Part shown: in pieces, positions 46,140-55,224 of the stretch | Numbering within the stretch: position 1 is the stretch's first letter | How the letters are laid out: each line of letters begins with the position of its first letter | Assembly: GCA_018715935.1 (NCBI GenBank) | Contig: DVKR01000029.1 | Span: 1-64,000 of the forward strand | Direction of reading: 5' to 3' | Origin: Candidatus Aphodovivens excrementavium | GTDB lineage: Bacteria; Actinomycetota; Coriobacteriia; Coriobacteriales; Eggerthellaceae | DNA length: 64,000 bases | The notes under the pieces: model-generated | What the model was told of the DNA's origin: nothing | What the model saw: only the letters and a program-made list of their open reading frames with translations | Database searches by the model: none | Program-made: the position numbers and the translations under genes

Positions 46140-48185
46140 ATGCCTGATCAGGGGAAACCAACACCTGCGCAGACTACCGCACTGTGGTGCGCTGCGTTTT
46201 TCGACGAGCTGGTTCGCTGCGGAGTTAGGCAGGTGGTGGTAAGCCCCGGCTCTCGCTCGACTCCCTTGGCCATGGCGGCGTACGAATTGAGCTGTCGAAG
46301 GCCGGACGTTTTGGAGCTGTATGTTGACATCGACGAGCGCGGCGCGGCGTTTTTGGGGCTTGGCATGGCGAAGGCACAGGGGCGCCCTGTTGCCTGCATA
46401 TGCACGTCGGGCACGGCTGCTGCTAACTACTATCCGGCGGTGATAGAGGCAGAAACCTCGCGCGTTCCGCTTATTCTTCTCACGGGCGATCGGCCTGGGC
46501 GTTTGCAGGGGCTGGGAGCTCCCCAGACCACCGATCAACTGAAGCTGTTTGGAAATCACGTAAGGGCGTTTCGAGCCATGCCGCTGCCGTCAACAGACGG
46601 GCAATCCCTGGCATTTGTGAGACAGGCGGCGTTTGAAGCGGTGCTTGCGGCGATGGGCGCAGGTGGCGTGCCCGGCAAAAGGGCGGCGCTCGATGCAGCT
46701 GCGGCACCCGGCAAAGGGGCAGCATTCGACGAAGAAACAATGCCTGCTGAAGGTGTGGCGCTCAGCGAAGACGCGGCGTCTGAAGTGGCGTCCGGCGTTC
46801 AAGTGGCCTCGCGCGGCTGTGATCGTATGGCAGGTCCCGTTCAGGTGAATTTCCCCTTCGATGAACCCTTCACTCCCGACTTCGCAGCTGCGGACGAGCT
46901 CGCGCGAGAAGGCGGTAGCGCTTCAGATGCTTTTGACGTTGCCAGAAAGAGCAGCGGCATTTGCCCGCTTGCGGCAGTGTCTTCAACACTTGACGAGCAG
47001 ACGGCGGCTCGACTGCAGCGTCTGCTGGAAGCCAAGCGCGTGTTGGTGCTTGCGGGCGAGGGCACGTGCTCTTCGCTAGGGGAGGCGCATGAGGTTGTCG
47101 CATGGGCTAAAGCCGCCCGGCTTCCGCTCCTTGCTGACCCGCTATCGGGTCTTCGTTCGGTTGACGACCCTGTGGTGATCGACGCCTATGATGCGGTGTT
47201 GGGACAGCCTGACTATCCCGCGCCGCAGGCGGTGATCAGATTCGGGAGGTATCCCGTCTCAAAGCGGGCAACCACTGCCTTGACGAGAGGGCAAGACGAA
47301 GTTTTACACGTTGTGGTGGATGCAGAGGAAACGCGGGACTACCCTGCGGCAACTGATATGTTCGTGCCGCTTTCCCCCTTGGAGTTCGTTAGGGCAACGG
47401 CGGCTTGGGAAGGCCCCTCCTCCTCCCATCAAGACGCCTTTTTGCAGAAGTGGATAGCCTGCAACGACGCGGCGGCGCGCCGGATTGAGCGAATTGTCGG
47501 GGCGGCGAGCGAGCCGGCAGGCAACGTCGAGGCTAGCGTGCCTGACAAACCTGCAGAGTGCCGACCCGTGGGCGACGCTGCTGCGCTCCCTGCAGCTCCC
47601 CTCCATGAAGGAGCGGTGTTGCAAGCGTTGCTTAAGGAGGCGCCTGCTCAGTCGTGCGTGTTTGCGGCCAACTCTATGGCGGTGCGCAACGTCGACACCT
47701 TTTTACGACGGAGCTCCAAGCCTTTGTGCGTGATGGCGAACCGCGGTCAAAACGGCATCGACGGCACGCTGTCAAGTGCTATTGGCGCAGCGCAGCACTT
47801 CCGAACGACCACCTTCATAACAGGCGATCTCACCCTGCAGCACGACATCAACGCGCTGGCATTGCAACGCGAGCTTCAAGTCCATCATGCTGGCTCGCCG
47901 CATACGTTGGTGGTGGTGCTGCTCAACAACAACGGCGGTGCGATTTTCGACATGCTTCCCCAGGCGTCGGCGCAGCCCTATTTCCAGCGGCTTTTCCTAA
48001 CGCCGCAAGACGTCGAGTTCTGTCAGGCTGCCTGCGCTTTCGGCGTTCCCTATTACCGAGCGTCCAGCATGCAAGACCTGCTTGAGCACTACCAAACGTG
48101 CTTGGCTGCGTCAGGAATAAGCTTGATAGAGGTTTGTGTTCCGTTGCGCGGGCTGAAGGAGCGTTTAGGTGGGTGCTGGAGATAA
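46140..48185 (+). CDS. menD: SEPHCHC synthase MenD, with repeat-containing insertion
   Basis: 681 residues, about 100 more than usual. The TPP enzyme core is clear: VVSPGSRSTPLA, DERGAAFLGLGMAKAQGRPV, CTSGTAAANYYPAV, GDRPGRLQGLGAPQTTDQLKLFG-like region, ANSMAVRNVDTF and the TPP motif GDLTLQHDINAL...NNNGGAIFDMLP. Residues 177-212 are three 12-residue units (VPGKRAALDAAA, APGKGAAFDEET, MPAEGVALSEDA) inside an insertion of about 55 residues; a second Ala/Pro-rich stretch lies near 460-500. It adds 2-oxoglutarate to isochorismate. AAGGGGA precedes ATG 46140. Confidence 0.95.
   Translation: MPDQGKPTPAQTTALWCAAFFDELVRCGVRQVVVSPGSRSTPLAMAAYELSCRRPDVLELYVDIDERGAAFLGLGMAKAQGRPVACICTSGTAAANYYPAVIEAETSRVPLILLTGDRPGRLQGLGAPQTTDQLKLFGNHVRAFRAMPLPSTDGQSLAFVRQAAFEAVLAAMGAGGVPGKRAALDAAAAPGKGAAFDEETMPAEGVALSEDAASEVASGVQVASRGCDRMAGPVQVNFPFDEPFTPDFAAADELAREGGSASDAFDVARKSSGICPLAAVSSTLDEQTAARLQRLLEAKRVLVLAGEGTCSSLGEAHEVVAWAKAARLPLLADPLSGLRSVDDPVVIDAYDAVLGQPDYPAPQAVIRFGRYPVSKRATTALTRGQDEVLHVVVDAEETRDYPAATDMFVPLSPLEFVRATAAWEGPSSSHQDAFLQKWIACNDAAARRIERIVGAASEPAGNVEASVPDKPAECRPVGDAAALPAAPLHEGAVLQALLKEAPAQSCVFAANSMAVRNVDTFLRRSSKPLCVMANRGQNGIDGTLSSAIGAAQHFRTTTFITGDLTLQHDINALALQRELQVHHAGSPHTLVVVLLNNNGGAIFDMLPQASAQPYFQRLFLTPQDVEFCQAACAFGVPYYRASSMQDLLEHYQTCLAASGISLIEVCVPLRGLKERLGGCWR
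46668..46775 (+). repeat. Three degenerate 36-base units inside menD
   Basis: Three consecutive in-frame 36-base units encode the 12-residue pattern x-Pro-(Gly/Ala)-(Lys/Glu)-x-(Ala/Val)-Ala-(Leu/Phe)-(Asp/Ser) followed by three acidic/Ala residues. Units start at 46668, 46704 and 46740. Confidence 0.7.
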
Positions 48186-49206
48186 CGGCAAGGCGCACGT
48201 GGCGTGCGGGGCTTTCCCCGGCGGTGAAGGCGGCAAGGAGAACGAAGAACCCAAAGGGAACCCTGGCTTCGAAGGGAACGAAGGACCCAAAGGAAGCGCA
48301 GAGCCCAAGGGAGACGCAGAAACCAAGGGGAGCGCCGGACCCAAAGGGAACGTCTACGTTCTTGTCCATGGGTTTGCCCAAAGAGGAGATTCTTGGGACG
48401 ACGTGGCGTCTTTCCTTCGCTCCTGCGGGGGAACGGTGTATGCTCCCTGGCTGATGGACTTGGTTGAGCCCGTCTCGGAAGACAATGGTTTGCGCACCGT
48501 TGCCCAACGTCTTTTGGATTACTGCGCATTCGTCGCGCAGAAGCATGAAAAAAAGCCCGTTGTCGTGGGATATTCCATGGGCGGGCGCATCGCGCTTGAG
48601 GCAGCGTGTCTTGCTTGCGGCGTCCAAACAGGCGCCCTTCCTTCCGCCAGGGTCCAGCCAAGCGACATACCCTTTTCTGCCCTCGTGTTGGAGAGCGCGG
48701 GATTGGGACCCGCCGTCGATGAAGACCGCAACCGGCTTCGCGAGCGCAATAGCGCGTGGGCCAAGCTCGTGCACGAGCAGGGCGTAGGTGCGTTCATGGA
48801 ATGGTGGGAAACGCTTCCGCTGTTCGCCTCTCAGCAAAACCAGCCGGCGGCAAAGCGGGAGGCGCAGCGTCGCCAGCGTATGCATAACTCGGCGAAAGAT
48901 ATAGCCTTGCAGCTGACCGTCTGGGGGCAGCACCATCAATCCAGCCGGGAAACGACTCTGGCAGCGTTGAATTGGCTGGAAGATACAGGCGTTCCCGTCA
49001 GCTATTTTGCGGGCGAACTTGACGAAAAATATTGCAGAGCGGCAGCGTGCGTGCAGCAAAACGTTTCACGTGCAACAGTGAAGCTATTTCCTGGCTGTGG
49101 GCACAACGTCCATTGGGAAGACCCGCGCGCCTACGCCGACGCGCTGCTGGCGATTTTCGACGCTCCCGTGCACGACGCAAGCTCGCCGAATGTTAACCTC
49201 CTGTGA
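48169..49206 (+). CDS. menH: SHCHC synthase MenH-like alpha/beta hydrolase with collagen-like N-terminus
   Basis: 345 residues. The hydrolase domain starts at about 62: VYVLVHGFAQRGDSWDDV (oxyanion region), nucleophile S136 in GYSMGGR, and H312 in GCGHNVHWEDP. It eliminates pyruvate from SEPHCHC to give SHCHC. Residues 25-60 are six hexads each ending in Gly (NEEPKG, NPGFEG, NEGPKG, SAEPKG, DAETKG, SAGPKG), unlike any typical MenH. GTG 48169 has AAGGAG seven bases upstream, so the repeats are translated; no later start precedes the hydrolase domain. It overlaps the menD end by 17 bases in another frame. Confidence 0.88.
   Translation: MGAGDNGKAHVACGAFPGGEGGKENEEPKGNPGFEGNEGPKGSAEPKGDAETKGSAGPKGNVYVLVHGFAQRGDSWDDVASFLRSCGGTVYAPWLMDLVEPVSEDNGLRTVAQRLLDYCAFVAQKHEKKPVVVGYSMGGRIALEAACLACGVQTGALPSARVQPSDIPFSALVLESAGLGPAVDEDRNRLRERNSAWAKLVHEQGVGAFMEWWETLPLFASQQNQPAAKREAQRRQRMHNSAKDIALQLTVWGQHHQSSRETTLAALNWLEDTGVPVSYFAGELDEKYCRAAACVQQNVSRATVKLFPGCGHNVHWEDPRAYADALLAIFDAPVHDASSPNVNLL
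48241..48348 (+). repeat. Six tandem 18-base repeats at the 5' end of menH
   Basis: Six in-frame 18-base units, most containing the core CCCAAAGG or CCAAGGG. The DNA similarity is high between units 1, 3 and 6, which suggests expansion by replication slippage. The region is unusually purine-rich on the plus strand. Confidence 0.85.
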
Positions 49207-49213
49207 AAATAAA

Positions 49214-49242
49214 TTGCACGCTTGCGTTCGATGCGGCATAAC
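49214..49242 (+). promoter_or_regulatory. Possible promoter of menB
   Basis: TTGCAC (49214-49219), a 17-base spacer and CATAAC (49237-49242), about 114 bases before menB. It would give menB and the fused menE-menC a transcript separate from menFDH. Confidence 0.5.
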
Positions 49243-49355
49243 ATGGTATTAGAGTTACCATTGTTCTGATCACCTAAACGCAGTGAATTTGCAGCACGAC
49301 TCGATGGCTATCTCCATCGAGGGGCATTGTGTGCGTTCGGCATGAAAGGGCCCAC

Positions 49356-50195
49356 ATGAGCAACATTGTTTGGCAGCCGGGTAAGAGCTATCGCGAAATA
49401 ATCTATGAAACCTGCGATGGCATCGCAAAAATCACCATCAACCGACCCGAACGGCGCAACGCCTTCACTCCGCTTACCGTCAACGAGATGTACGATGCGT
49501 TCACAACGGCACGCGACGACGCGTCCATTGGCGTGATTATCTTGACGGGCGCCAACCATGGGGGCAAGCACGAAGACGAAGCGTTTTGCAGCGGTGGCGA
49601 TCAAAAGATCCGCGGCAACGGCGGCTATGTTGGTGAAGACAATATTCCCCGCCTGAACGTGCTTGACCTGCAGCGCCTCATTCGTGTGGTGCCCAAGCCC
49701 GTCATTGCGATGGTGAACGGCTATGCCATCGGCGGAGGGCATGTGCTCCATATTCTATGCGACCTTTCAATTGCAGCGGACACCGCGAAGTTCGGCCAAA
49801 CCGGGCCTAAGGTGGGCAGCTTCGACGCAGGCTACGGCGCAGGATATCTTGCCGCTATCGTCGGACAGAAAAAGGCGCGCGAGATATGGTATTTGTGCCG
49901 TCAGTACTCGGCGGCAGAGGCGCTTGAGATGGGCTTGGTCAACAAGGTTGTTCCCTTCGACGAGCTTGAGGAAGGGTGCGTGGCATGGGCGCGCGAAATG
50001 CTTCGGCTTTCGCCCACGGCGCTGCGTTTTATGAAGGCTTCCTTCAACGCCGCCACCGACGGCCTGGCGGGGCTGCAGCAATTGGCGGGCGATGCAACGC
50101 TTTTGTTCTACACCTCCGACGAGGCCAAGGAGGGGCGTGACGCATTTAAAGAAAAGCGCTCTCCCGACTTTACGCAGTTCCCCAAGTTTCCCTAG
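49356..50195 (+). CDS. menB: 1,4-dihydroxy-2-naphthoyl-CoA synthase
   Basis: 279 residues of the crotonase fold: [103 protein letters not shown]. The Gly-Gly-Asp-Gln and GSFDAGYG motifs are specific to MenB. It closes o-succinylbenzoyl-CoA to DHNA-CoA. ATG 49356 has AAAGGG upstream. Confidence 0.97.
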   Translation: MSNIVWQPGKSYREIIYETCDGIAKITINRPERRNAFTPLTVNEMYDAFTTARDDASIGVIILTGANHGGKHEDEAFCSGGDQKIRGNGGYVGEDNIPRLNVLDLQRLIRVVPKPVIAMVNGYAIGGGHVLHILCDLSIAADTAKFGQTGPKVGSFDAGYGAGYLAAIVGQKKAREIWYLCRQYSAAEALEMGLVNKVVPFDELEEGCVAWAREMLRLSPTALRFMKASFNAATDGLAGLQQLAGDATLLFYTSDEAKEGRDAFKEKRSPDFTQFPKFP

Positions 50196-50264
50196 GATTC
50201 AGATCCGCATAATCCTTCGCGCAGAGCAGCAAGCAAGTTGAGTAGATAGGAAAGTTGTTAGACG

Positions 50265-53192
50265 GTGCAAGAAGGGCTAGGCAAAACAGCTTCCATCATC
50301 GAAGCATTCGAGAGGACCACACGCAGGTTCCCTCTAAGAACGTGCTTTACGTATGTTGACGACGAGGGCGCGGAGATTGCCTATTCCTATCGTGAGGTGC
50401 GCATGCTGGCAGCAGCTTTGGCTTGGCATCTTCGGCATCGAGGGGTTACCCGCGGCGCGTCGGTGGCAGTTGATCTCGCCAATGGCCCCATGTTCGTGTT
50501 GCTTGCGTTGGCTGCGGCGTACGGTGGGTTTTCCCTGGTAACGCTTAACCATCGTCTGACAGCGAGCGAAAAGCTCACCTGTTTGCTGGAGTTAAAGAGA
50601 TCGGCGGGCGTTACGCCAGCGTATCAAGTTGACGAAGACGGCGTACGTGAGCTCTACGATCACATCGCGGCGCTCTTGGCAGGAGAAGACGCGCGTACGC
50701 AGCAATCGCAAAGGCAGCAGTCGGCGCGCCGTTTTCGGGACGATGCGCCGCTTTCGCGACCTCGTTCCCATACGGCGCTTTCCGGCAGGGCAATTGCCGC
50801 TGCCGCCACCGCGCGTTCAACAAGAGCGCTTGGCAGGGCGAAGCCGGGGCGCGATGCGCGCCGTCGTCAGGGGGAGATGGAGCGCCAGGACGCCGTTGAG
50901 CTGATAATCCATTTTGCCGAGCGCTCGTCTCGCACGTTCAACATTGATGCCCGTGCCTTGGTCATGTTCACTTCGGGTTCCACGGGAAAGCCCAAGGCAG
51001 TTCCTTTGACATGGGGTAATCTGTGCGGCGCGGCATTGGCTTCGAACCGTGTGCTCAATCAGCCTGGCGTTGGCGTATGGCAGGTGACGCTGCCGATGTT
51101 TCACGTTGGCGGCTTCCAAACGGTGGTGCGCAGCTTTTTGAACGAGACGCCGTTTGTTATCTACCGGCGCTTCGACGCACAGCGCGTGCTCCTCGATGCC
51201 GACCAGCGCCATACCACCCATATTTCCGTGGTGGATAAGATGCTGCAGGATATGCTGCAGGTGGTTGAGAAAAAGGGAGCCGCTTCTCAGGAGGCGGCGG
51301 CGCTGAGAGCCTACAAATGCGTATTACTGGGAGGAGCCGCTGCCAATCCGCGCACGCTCGAGCGCGCTGTGGCAGCCGGTGCGCAGGTGGTTGCCAGCTA
51401 CGGCATGACAGAAACGTCCAGCCAAATTGCAAACGCACCGGTAGGGGAGCGGTTCGACGGGGCGCTCAAGCTCCTTCCCGGATACATGGTTCGTGTGGTC
51501 GACCCCGATTCCGAAGGGTTCGGCAAGCTGGCAGTGCGAGGACCGGGGGTGACCTCTGGGTATCTGAACGCGCACACGCCGAAAACCATAGACGGATATC
51601 TTCTTACGGGCGATACCGCCGCCTTCGAAGCGGGGCAGCTTTATCTGCGCGAACGTACGCAAGACATGTTTGTGTCGGGCGGAGAGAACGTGTATCCTGC
51701 GCAGATTCGCAATGCGCTTTTGCGTCTTCCCGAAGTGACTGATGCCTATGTGTTCGGCGCGCCGGATGAGACATGGGGACGACGCCCGGTGGCGTTCGTG
51801 GAAAGCACGGCTGCAACGCTTCCTTCTCAAGGCGATGTTTTGCGCAAGGTGTCCCCGTTGCTCTCGAAGCTGTATTTGCCGCGAGAGGTTTATGTGACGC
51901 GGCGGCTGCCGCGCACGGGTATCGGCAAAATCGATCGAATGGCTGTGGAGCGACGCTGGGAGCAGCGTATAGACGTAGAAAGCGTCACGCTCTACCGAAT
52001 TCGAGTGCCTTTCAAGACGCCGTTTGCCACGGCAAAGGGCGTGCTTTCCCATCGGGAATCGCTTCTTGTCGAGGTGCGCGACCGTGAAGGGCGCACCGGA
52101 CTGGGCGAATGCGTGGCGTTTGAGACCGACTGGTATTTGCCCGAGACGCTCGACGAAGACGAGCGCGTGTTGCGCGAGGTTCTGGCGCCGGCTGTGGTTA
52201 ACGAAATCTATCTGCATCCCAGTTATGCGGCGGCCTCGTTCGCCTCAAAACGTGCTGCGGCGAACTATCCTCTGGCGCGCGGGGCACTGGAGCCTGCGCT
52301 GTGGGATTTGTATGGGAAGATATCCGGCAAGCCGCTTTGGCGGCTTATCGGCGGAGTCGAGAACAAAGCGGCCGCGGGTTCGCGCATTGCAAAGCCGGGC
52401 AAGCGCTCGGCACAGGCTGCAGGAGTCGGTGCGGGATGGGTTCCCGCCGGCGCGGTGGTAGGGCTTGGCTCAGCGGAGCAAACCGTTCGGGCGGTTGAGC
52501 GCTGCGTGCAAGAAGGATATCGGCGTGTGAAGCTCAAAGTTGCTCCCGGGCGTTCGGTTGAGGCGGTGCGTGCCGTAAGAAAGGCGTTCCCGCAGCTGGT
52601 AATCACGCTCGACGCGAATCAGAGCTTTGTGGAGGCGGATCGATCGCAGCTGCGGCAGCTCGACGAATGCGGCGCTGCGTGGATCGAGGAACCGCTGAAC
52701 CCCACGCGCCCTCCCGCGCATGGCTCAAGCGACATCTTGACGCGCCTGGCAAGGTTGCAGCGCTGGATGAAAACGCCCATTTGCCTTGATGAGTCTTTGG
52801 TGAAGCCAGACGATGCAGCACGCGCGCTGCATTTCCCCGAGCTTCGCTGCTTTGCGCTCAAGATCGCAAAGTGGGGCGGGGTTCAGCCTGCTTTGGAGTT
52901 CGCGGCGGCAGCGCTTGAGCGGGGATGCACCGTGTGGATGGGCGGCATGTACGACACCGGCATTTCTAAACGGCTTCATGCCGCGTTCGAGGCGTTGCCG
53001 GGCATCGACGCGCCGGGCGATATAGGCTCATCTTCGCGCTATTTCCCCGTGGACGTGTGCGATCCTCCCTATGAGGTGTCAGACGGGCTTGTTCAGCTTA
53101 ACCCTGCAGGGCATGCATGCGGCATAGGATGCGATCTTAATCGCGATGCTCTTAAAGACGTGCTGGTGAGAAGCGTAACCATCCACGCCTAG
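50265..53192 (+). CDS. Fused o-succinylbenzoate-CoA ligase (MenE) and o-succinylbenzoate synthase (MenC)
   Basis: 975 residues. MenE part (1 to about 565): P-loop FTSGSTGKPKAVP near 235, SYGMTETSS, GDTAAFE, ERTQDMFVSGGENVYP and GKIDR (catalytic Lys) near 560; an Arg/Ala/Ser-rich insertion at about 143-203 interrupts the N-domain. MenC part (from about 574): enolase-superfamily residues K756-x-K758, D783, E808/E809, D842 and K866/K869. MenC makes o-succinylbenzoate and MenE activates it with CoA, consecutive steps now on one chain with almost no linker. GTG start at 50265 with ATAGGAAAG upstream. Confidence 0.93.
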   Translation: MQEGLGKTASIIEAFERTTRRFPLRTCFTYVDDEGAEIAYSYREVRMLAAALAWHLRHRGVTRGASVAVDLANGPMFVLLALAAAYGGFSLVTLNHRLTASEKLTCLLELKRSAGVTPAYQVDEDGVRELYDHIAALLAGEDARTQQSQRQQSARRFRDDAPLSRPRSHTALSGRAIAAAATARSTRALGRAKPGRDARRRQGEMERQDAVELIIHFAERSSRTFNIDARALVMFTSGSTGKPKAVPLTWGNLCGAALASNRVLNQPGVGVWQVTLPMFHVGGFQTVVRSFLNETPFVIYRRFDAQRVLLDADQRHTTHISVVDKMLQDMLQVVEKKGAASQEAAALRAYKCVLLGGAAANPRTLERAVAAGAQVVASYGMTETSSQIANAPVGERFDGALKLLPGYMVRVVDPDSEGFGKLAVRGPGVTSGYLNAHTPKTIDGYLLTGDTAAFEAGQLYLRERTQDMFVSGGENVYPAQIRNALLRLPEVTDAYVFGAPDETWGRRPVAFVESTAATLPSQGDVLRKVSPLLSKLYLPREVYVTRRLPRTGIGKIDRMAVERRWEQRIDVESVTLYRIRVPFKTPFATAKGVLSHRESLLVEVRDREGRTGLGECVAFETDWYLPETLDEDERVLREVLAPAVVNEIYLHPSYAAASFASKRAAANYPLARGALEPALWDLYGKISGKPLWRLIGGVENKAAAGSRIAKPGKRSAQAAGVGAGWVPAGAVVGLGSAEQTVRAVERCVQEGYRRVKLKVAPGRSVEAVRAVRKAFPQLVITLDANQSFVEADRSQLRQLDECGAAWIEEPLNPTRPPAHGSSDILTRLARLQRWMKTPICLDESLVKPDDAARALHFPELRCFALKIAKWGGVQPALEFAAAALERGCTVWMGGMYDTGISKRLHAAFEALPGIDAPGDIGSSSRYFPVDVCDPPYEVSDGLVQLNPAGHACGIGCDLNRDALKDVLVRSVTIHA

Positions 53193-53287
53193 CGAATCCT
53201 CTCGATCACCGGGGCTTGAGAAAAGAAGCACAGGGCAAGCAGGCCAAGGGCGGCTACAGGAGCTAGAACATACAGTGCGACCTTCAT
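53189..53287 (-). CDS. Small single-helix membrane protein (32 residues)
   Basis: A 32-residue frame with a strong CAAGGAGA ribosome site seven bases before its ATG. The sequence MKVALYVLAPVAALGLLALC, then a short polar tail ending in Glu-Arg-Ile-Arg, is one membrane helix. I do not recognise it. It lies antisense to the end of the MenE-MenC gene, sharing four bases including both stop codons. A role as a stabilising subunit of a membrane complex, like CydX or KdpF, is possible but unproven. Confidence 0.5.
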   Translation of the reverse strand: MKVALYVLAPVAALGLLALCFFSQAPVIERIR

Positions 53288-53616
53288 AAGAATCTCCTTG
53301 CAACGAGGCGGTTGATTTGGTGGTTCCCACTGTATCGGCGCAACCTTGCAGCAACCTTGCGCGCAGCTTTCAGTTTGATGAAGATTGCGCGCGGCGTGCT
53401 GCGCTCGAATAGTGTCAAATGCGTAACGTACTTGCGAAAAACGTGAGCCAGCTGCGACAATAATGGGGTTGCGCACAGAGAGGTTGGAGCGGTTGGAGCG
53501 CTCTCGCGCATTTAGGCCTCGGCATAGCCGACGGGCGTGCGGTTCTGTGTTGCGCAGTGCTGCAATGAAGTATGAGTCGCAGCGATTTGATCCCGAGAGA
53601 AGGAGTTTGTTTCTAC
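53288..53616. other. Intergenic region upstream of the CNNM gene
   Basis: About 330 bases without a supported gene. A plausible plus-strand promoter is TTGCGA (53432-53437), an 18-base spacer and GACAAT (53456-53461). GAAGGAG, 13 bases before ATG 53617, is the ribosome site. Confidence 0.4.
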
Positions 53617-54954
53617 ATGTCCATTGCAGTTAGCCTTGCGCTGGTGGTTGTTTTCCTTATCATGAACGCGTTTTTCGTCATTGCGGAATTCGCCTTGGTG
53701 CGCGTGAGGAAATCTCAGCTTGAACTGGCAATCGACGAAGGAAAGTCCGGCGCGAAGAACGCTATGCGCATCGCTGAGAATGTAAATGCGTATTTGTCTG
53801 CCTGCCAGCTGGGCATCACGCTGGCGTCGCTTGCCTTGGGCTGGTTGGGCGAGCCGGCGATCTCGAAGCTGTTCGAGCCTTTGTTCAACATGCTTGGCTT
53901 GCCCGAGGCCGCCATCGTTGCAATTAGCGTGGCAATTGGCTATTTCATCATGACGACGTTGCACGTGGTGGTGGGCGAGCTCATTCCCAAGTCGTTCGCT
54001 ATCTTTGCTACGGAGCGCTGGGCGCTTCGCACGGCCACGCCGCTCATTTGGTTCTATCGCATTACCTATCCCATCATGCTGCTATTCAACGGCATTACCA
54101 ATGCGGTTGTTCGCCTGACGGGGCACGATCCCGCCAACGAGCACGATGTGTATACCGGCGAGGAAATACAGCTGCTTATCGACGAGAGTACGGAAAGCGG
54201 CCTGATCGACCCGGAGCAAAACGAATTCGTAGACAACATCTTTGATTTGGGCGACAAAGACGCCGAAGCCATCATGACGCCGCGCATGGACGTCATCTGC
54301 GTCGATTTGGAAGACTCGCTGGCAGAGAATTTGCAGGTAATCAAGCAGTACAAGTACACGCGCTATCCGGTGTGTCGCGGCCACAAGGATCGCATCGTGG
54401 GATTTGTGCACGTGAAAGATCTCTATACGATGCCGCAAGGCTCCACCGTGCACGATTTGAATATTCGCACCATCGAGGCCGTGCCCGAGAGCATGCCCAT
54501 TGCGAAGCTGCTGCAAGTCCTGCAGGCGAAGCACACCAAGATCGCCGTGGTTATTGACGAGCACGGCGGCACGGCGGGCATTGTAACCATGAGCGATATC
54601 ATCGAGCAGATTGTGGGCAAGGTTGACGACGAGTTCGTGCACGACGACGACCAAGGTGCAGTGCGCATGGAAGACGGCAGCTATCTGGTTGAGGGCACCA
54701 TGCCGATAGACGACCTCACCGAGCTCATGGGCTTCACTCCCGACGAGGCTAACGAGTGCGAAACAGCCGCCGGTTTGCTGCTGGCGCTTTTCGATCGCAT
54801 CCCGCAAGCGGGCGACGTAGTGGAGATCGAGCACAGCGACGCCCGTGAGACCGTTCATATTACGTTCACGGTCGTGATGATGGACAGGCTGCGCATCGAC
54901 AAGTTGCGCATGGCCGTTCAGACCACTGAAAAGCAGGGCGAAGACGGCGAGTAG
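53617..54954 (+). CDS. CNNM/HlyC-type membrane protein with CBS domains
   Basis: 445 residues. The N-terminal DUF21 domain has about four membrane segments (SLALVVVFLIMNAFFVIAEFALVRVRK; LGWLGEPAIS; VVVGELIPKSFAI). The GEEIQLLIDE segment leads to a CBS pair (DAEAIMTPRMDVICVD; TIEAVPESMPIAKLLQVLQ), and the end is a CorC_HlyC domain (VEGTMPIDDLTELMGF). Homologues (CorB, CNNM) transport or regulate Mg2+. The old name haemolysin is misleading. It may act alongside the magnesium operon elsewhere in the window. Confidence 0.93.
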   Translation: MSIAVSLALVVVFLIMNAFFVIAEFALVRVRKSQLELAIDEGKSGAKNAMRIAENVNAYLSACQLGITLASLALGWLGEPAISKLFEPLFNMLGLPEAAIVAISVAIGYFIMTTLHVVVGELIPKSFAIFATERWALRTATPLIWFYRITYPIMLLFNGITNAVVRLTGHDPANEHDVYTGEEIQLLIDESTESGLIDPEQNEFVDNIFDLGDKDAEAIMTPRMDVICVDLEDSLAENLQVIKQYKYTRYPVCRGHKDRIVGFVHVKDLYTMPQGSTVHDLNIRTIEAVPESMPIAKLLQVLQAKHTKIAVVIDEHGGTAGIVTMSDIIEQIVGKVDDEFVHDDDQGAVRMEDGSYLVEGTMPIDDLTELMGFTPDEANECETAAGLLLALFDRIPQAGDVVEIEHSDARETVHITFTVVMMDRLRIDKLRMAVQTTEKQGEDGE

Positions 54955-55065
54955 CGGCAACGAGAGGCGGGCAACGAGCAGCGAATGATCTTTGCCCGCC
55001 TTCAAGGGTTTCGCCTGTTCGTTCGCCTGGCGAGGGAGATAGGCGCATCCTGCGCCCATATGCAG

Positions 55066-55098
55066 ATTGCCGGCAGCCCGCTTGGGGCTGCCGGCAAT
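55066..55098. terminator. Bidirectional hairpin between CNNM gene and hpf
   Basis: A perfect 14-pair stem (ATTGCCGGCAGCCC at 55066-55079, complement at 55085-55098) with a five-base loop, between two convergent genes. The T run is weak on both sides. Confidence 0.6.
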
Positions 55099-55224
55099 CT
55101 TGTGACGGGGCATTGCTGCCCCGGAAATCCGCCCGCATACCGTGTCGATAGGGGCGGATCGTCGTTCGCGCCCAGCATGTCGCTTGGCTGGCGAACGCAG
55201 ACGGTGGAGCTGAGCGGCTAGGCG

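Noticed and set aside
53617-54954. Haemolysin assignment for the CNNM gene
   Set aside because: The HlyC label is historical; DUF21, CBS and CorC domains point to Mg2+ handling, not to cell lysis.
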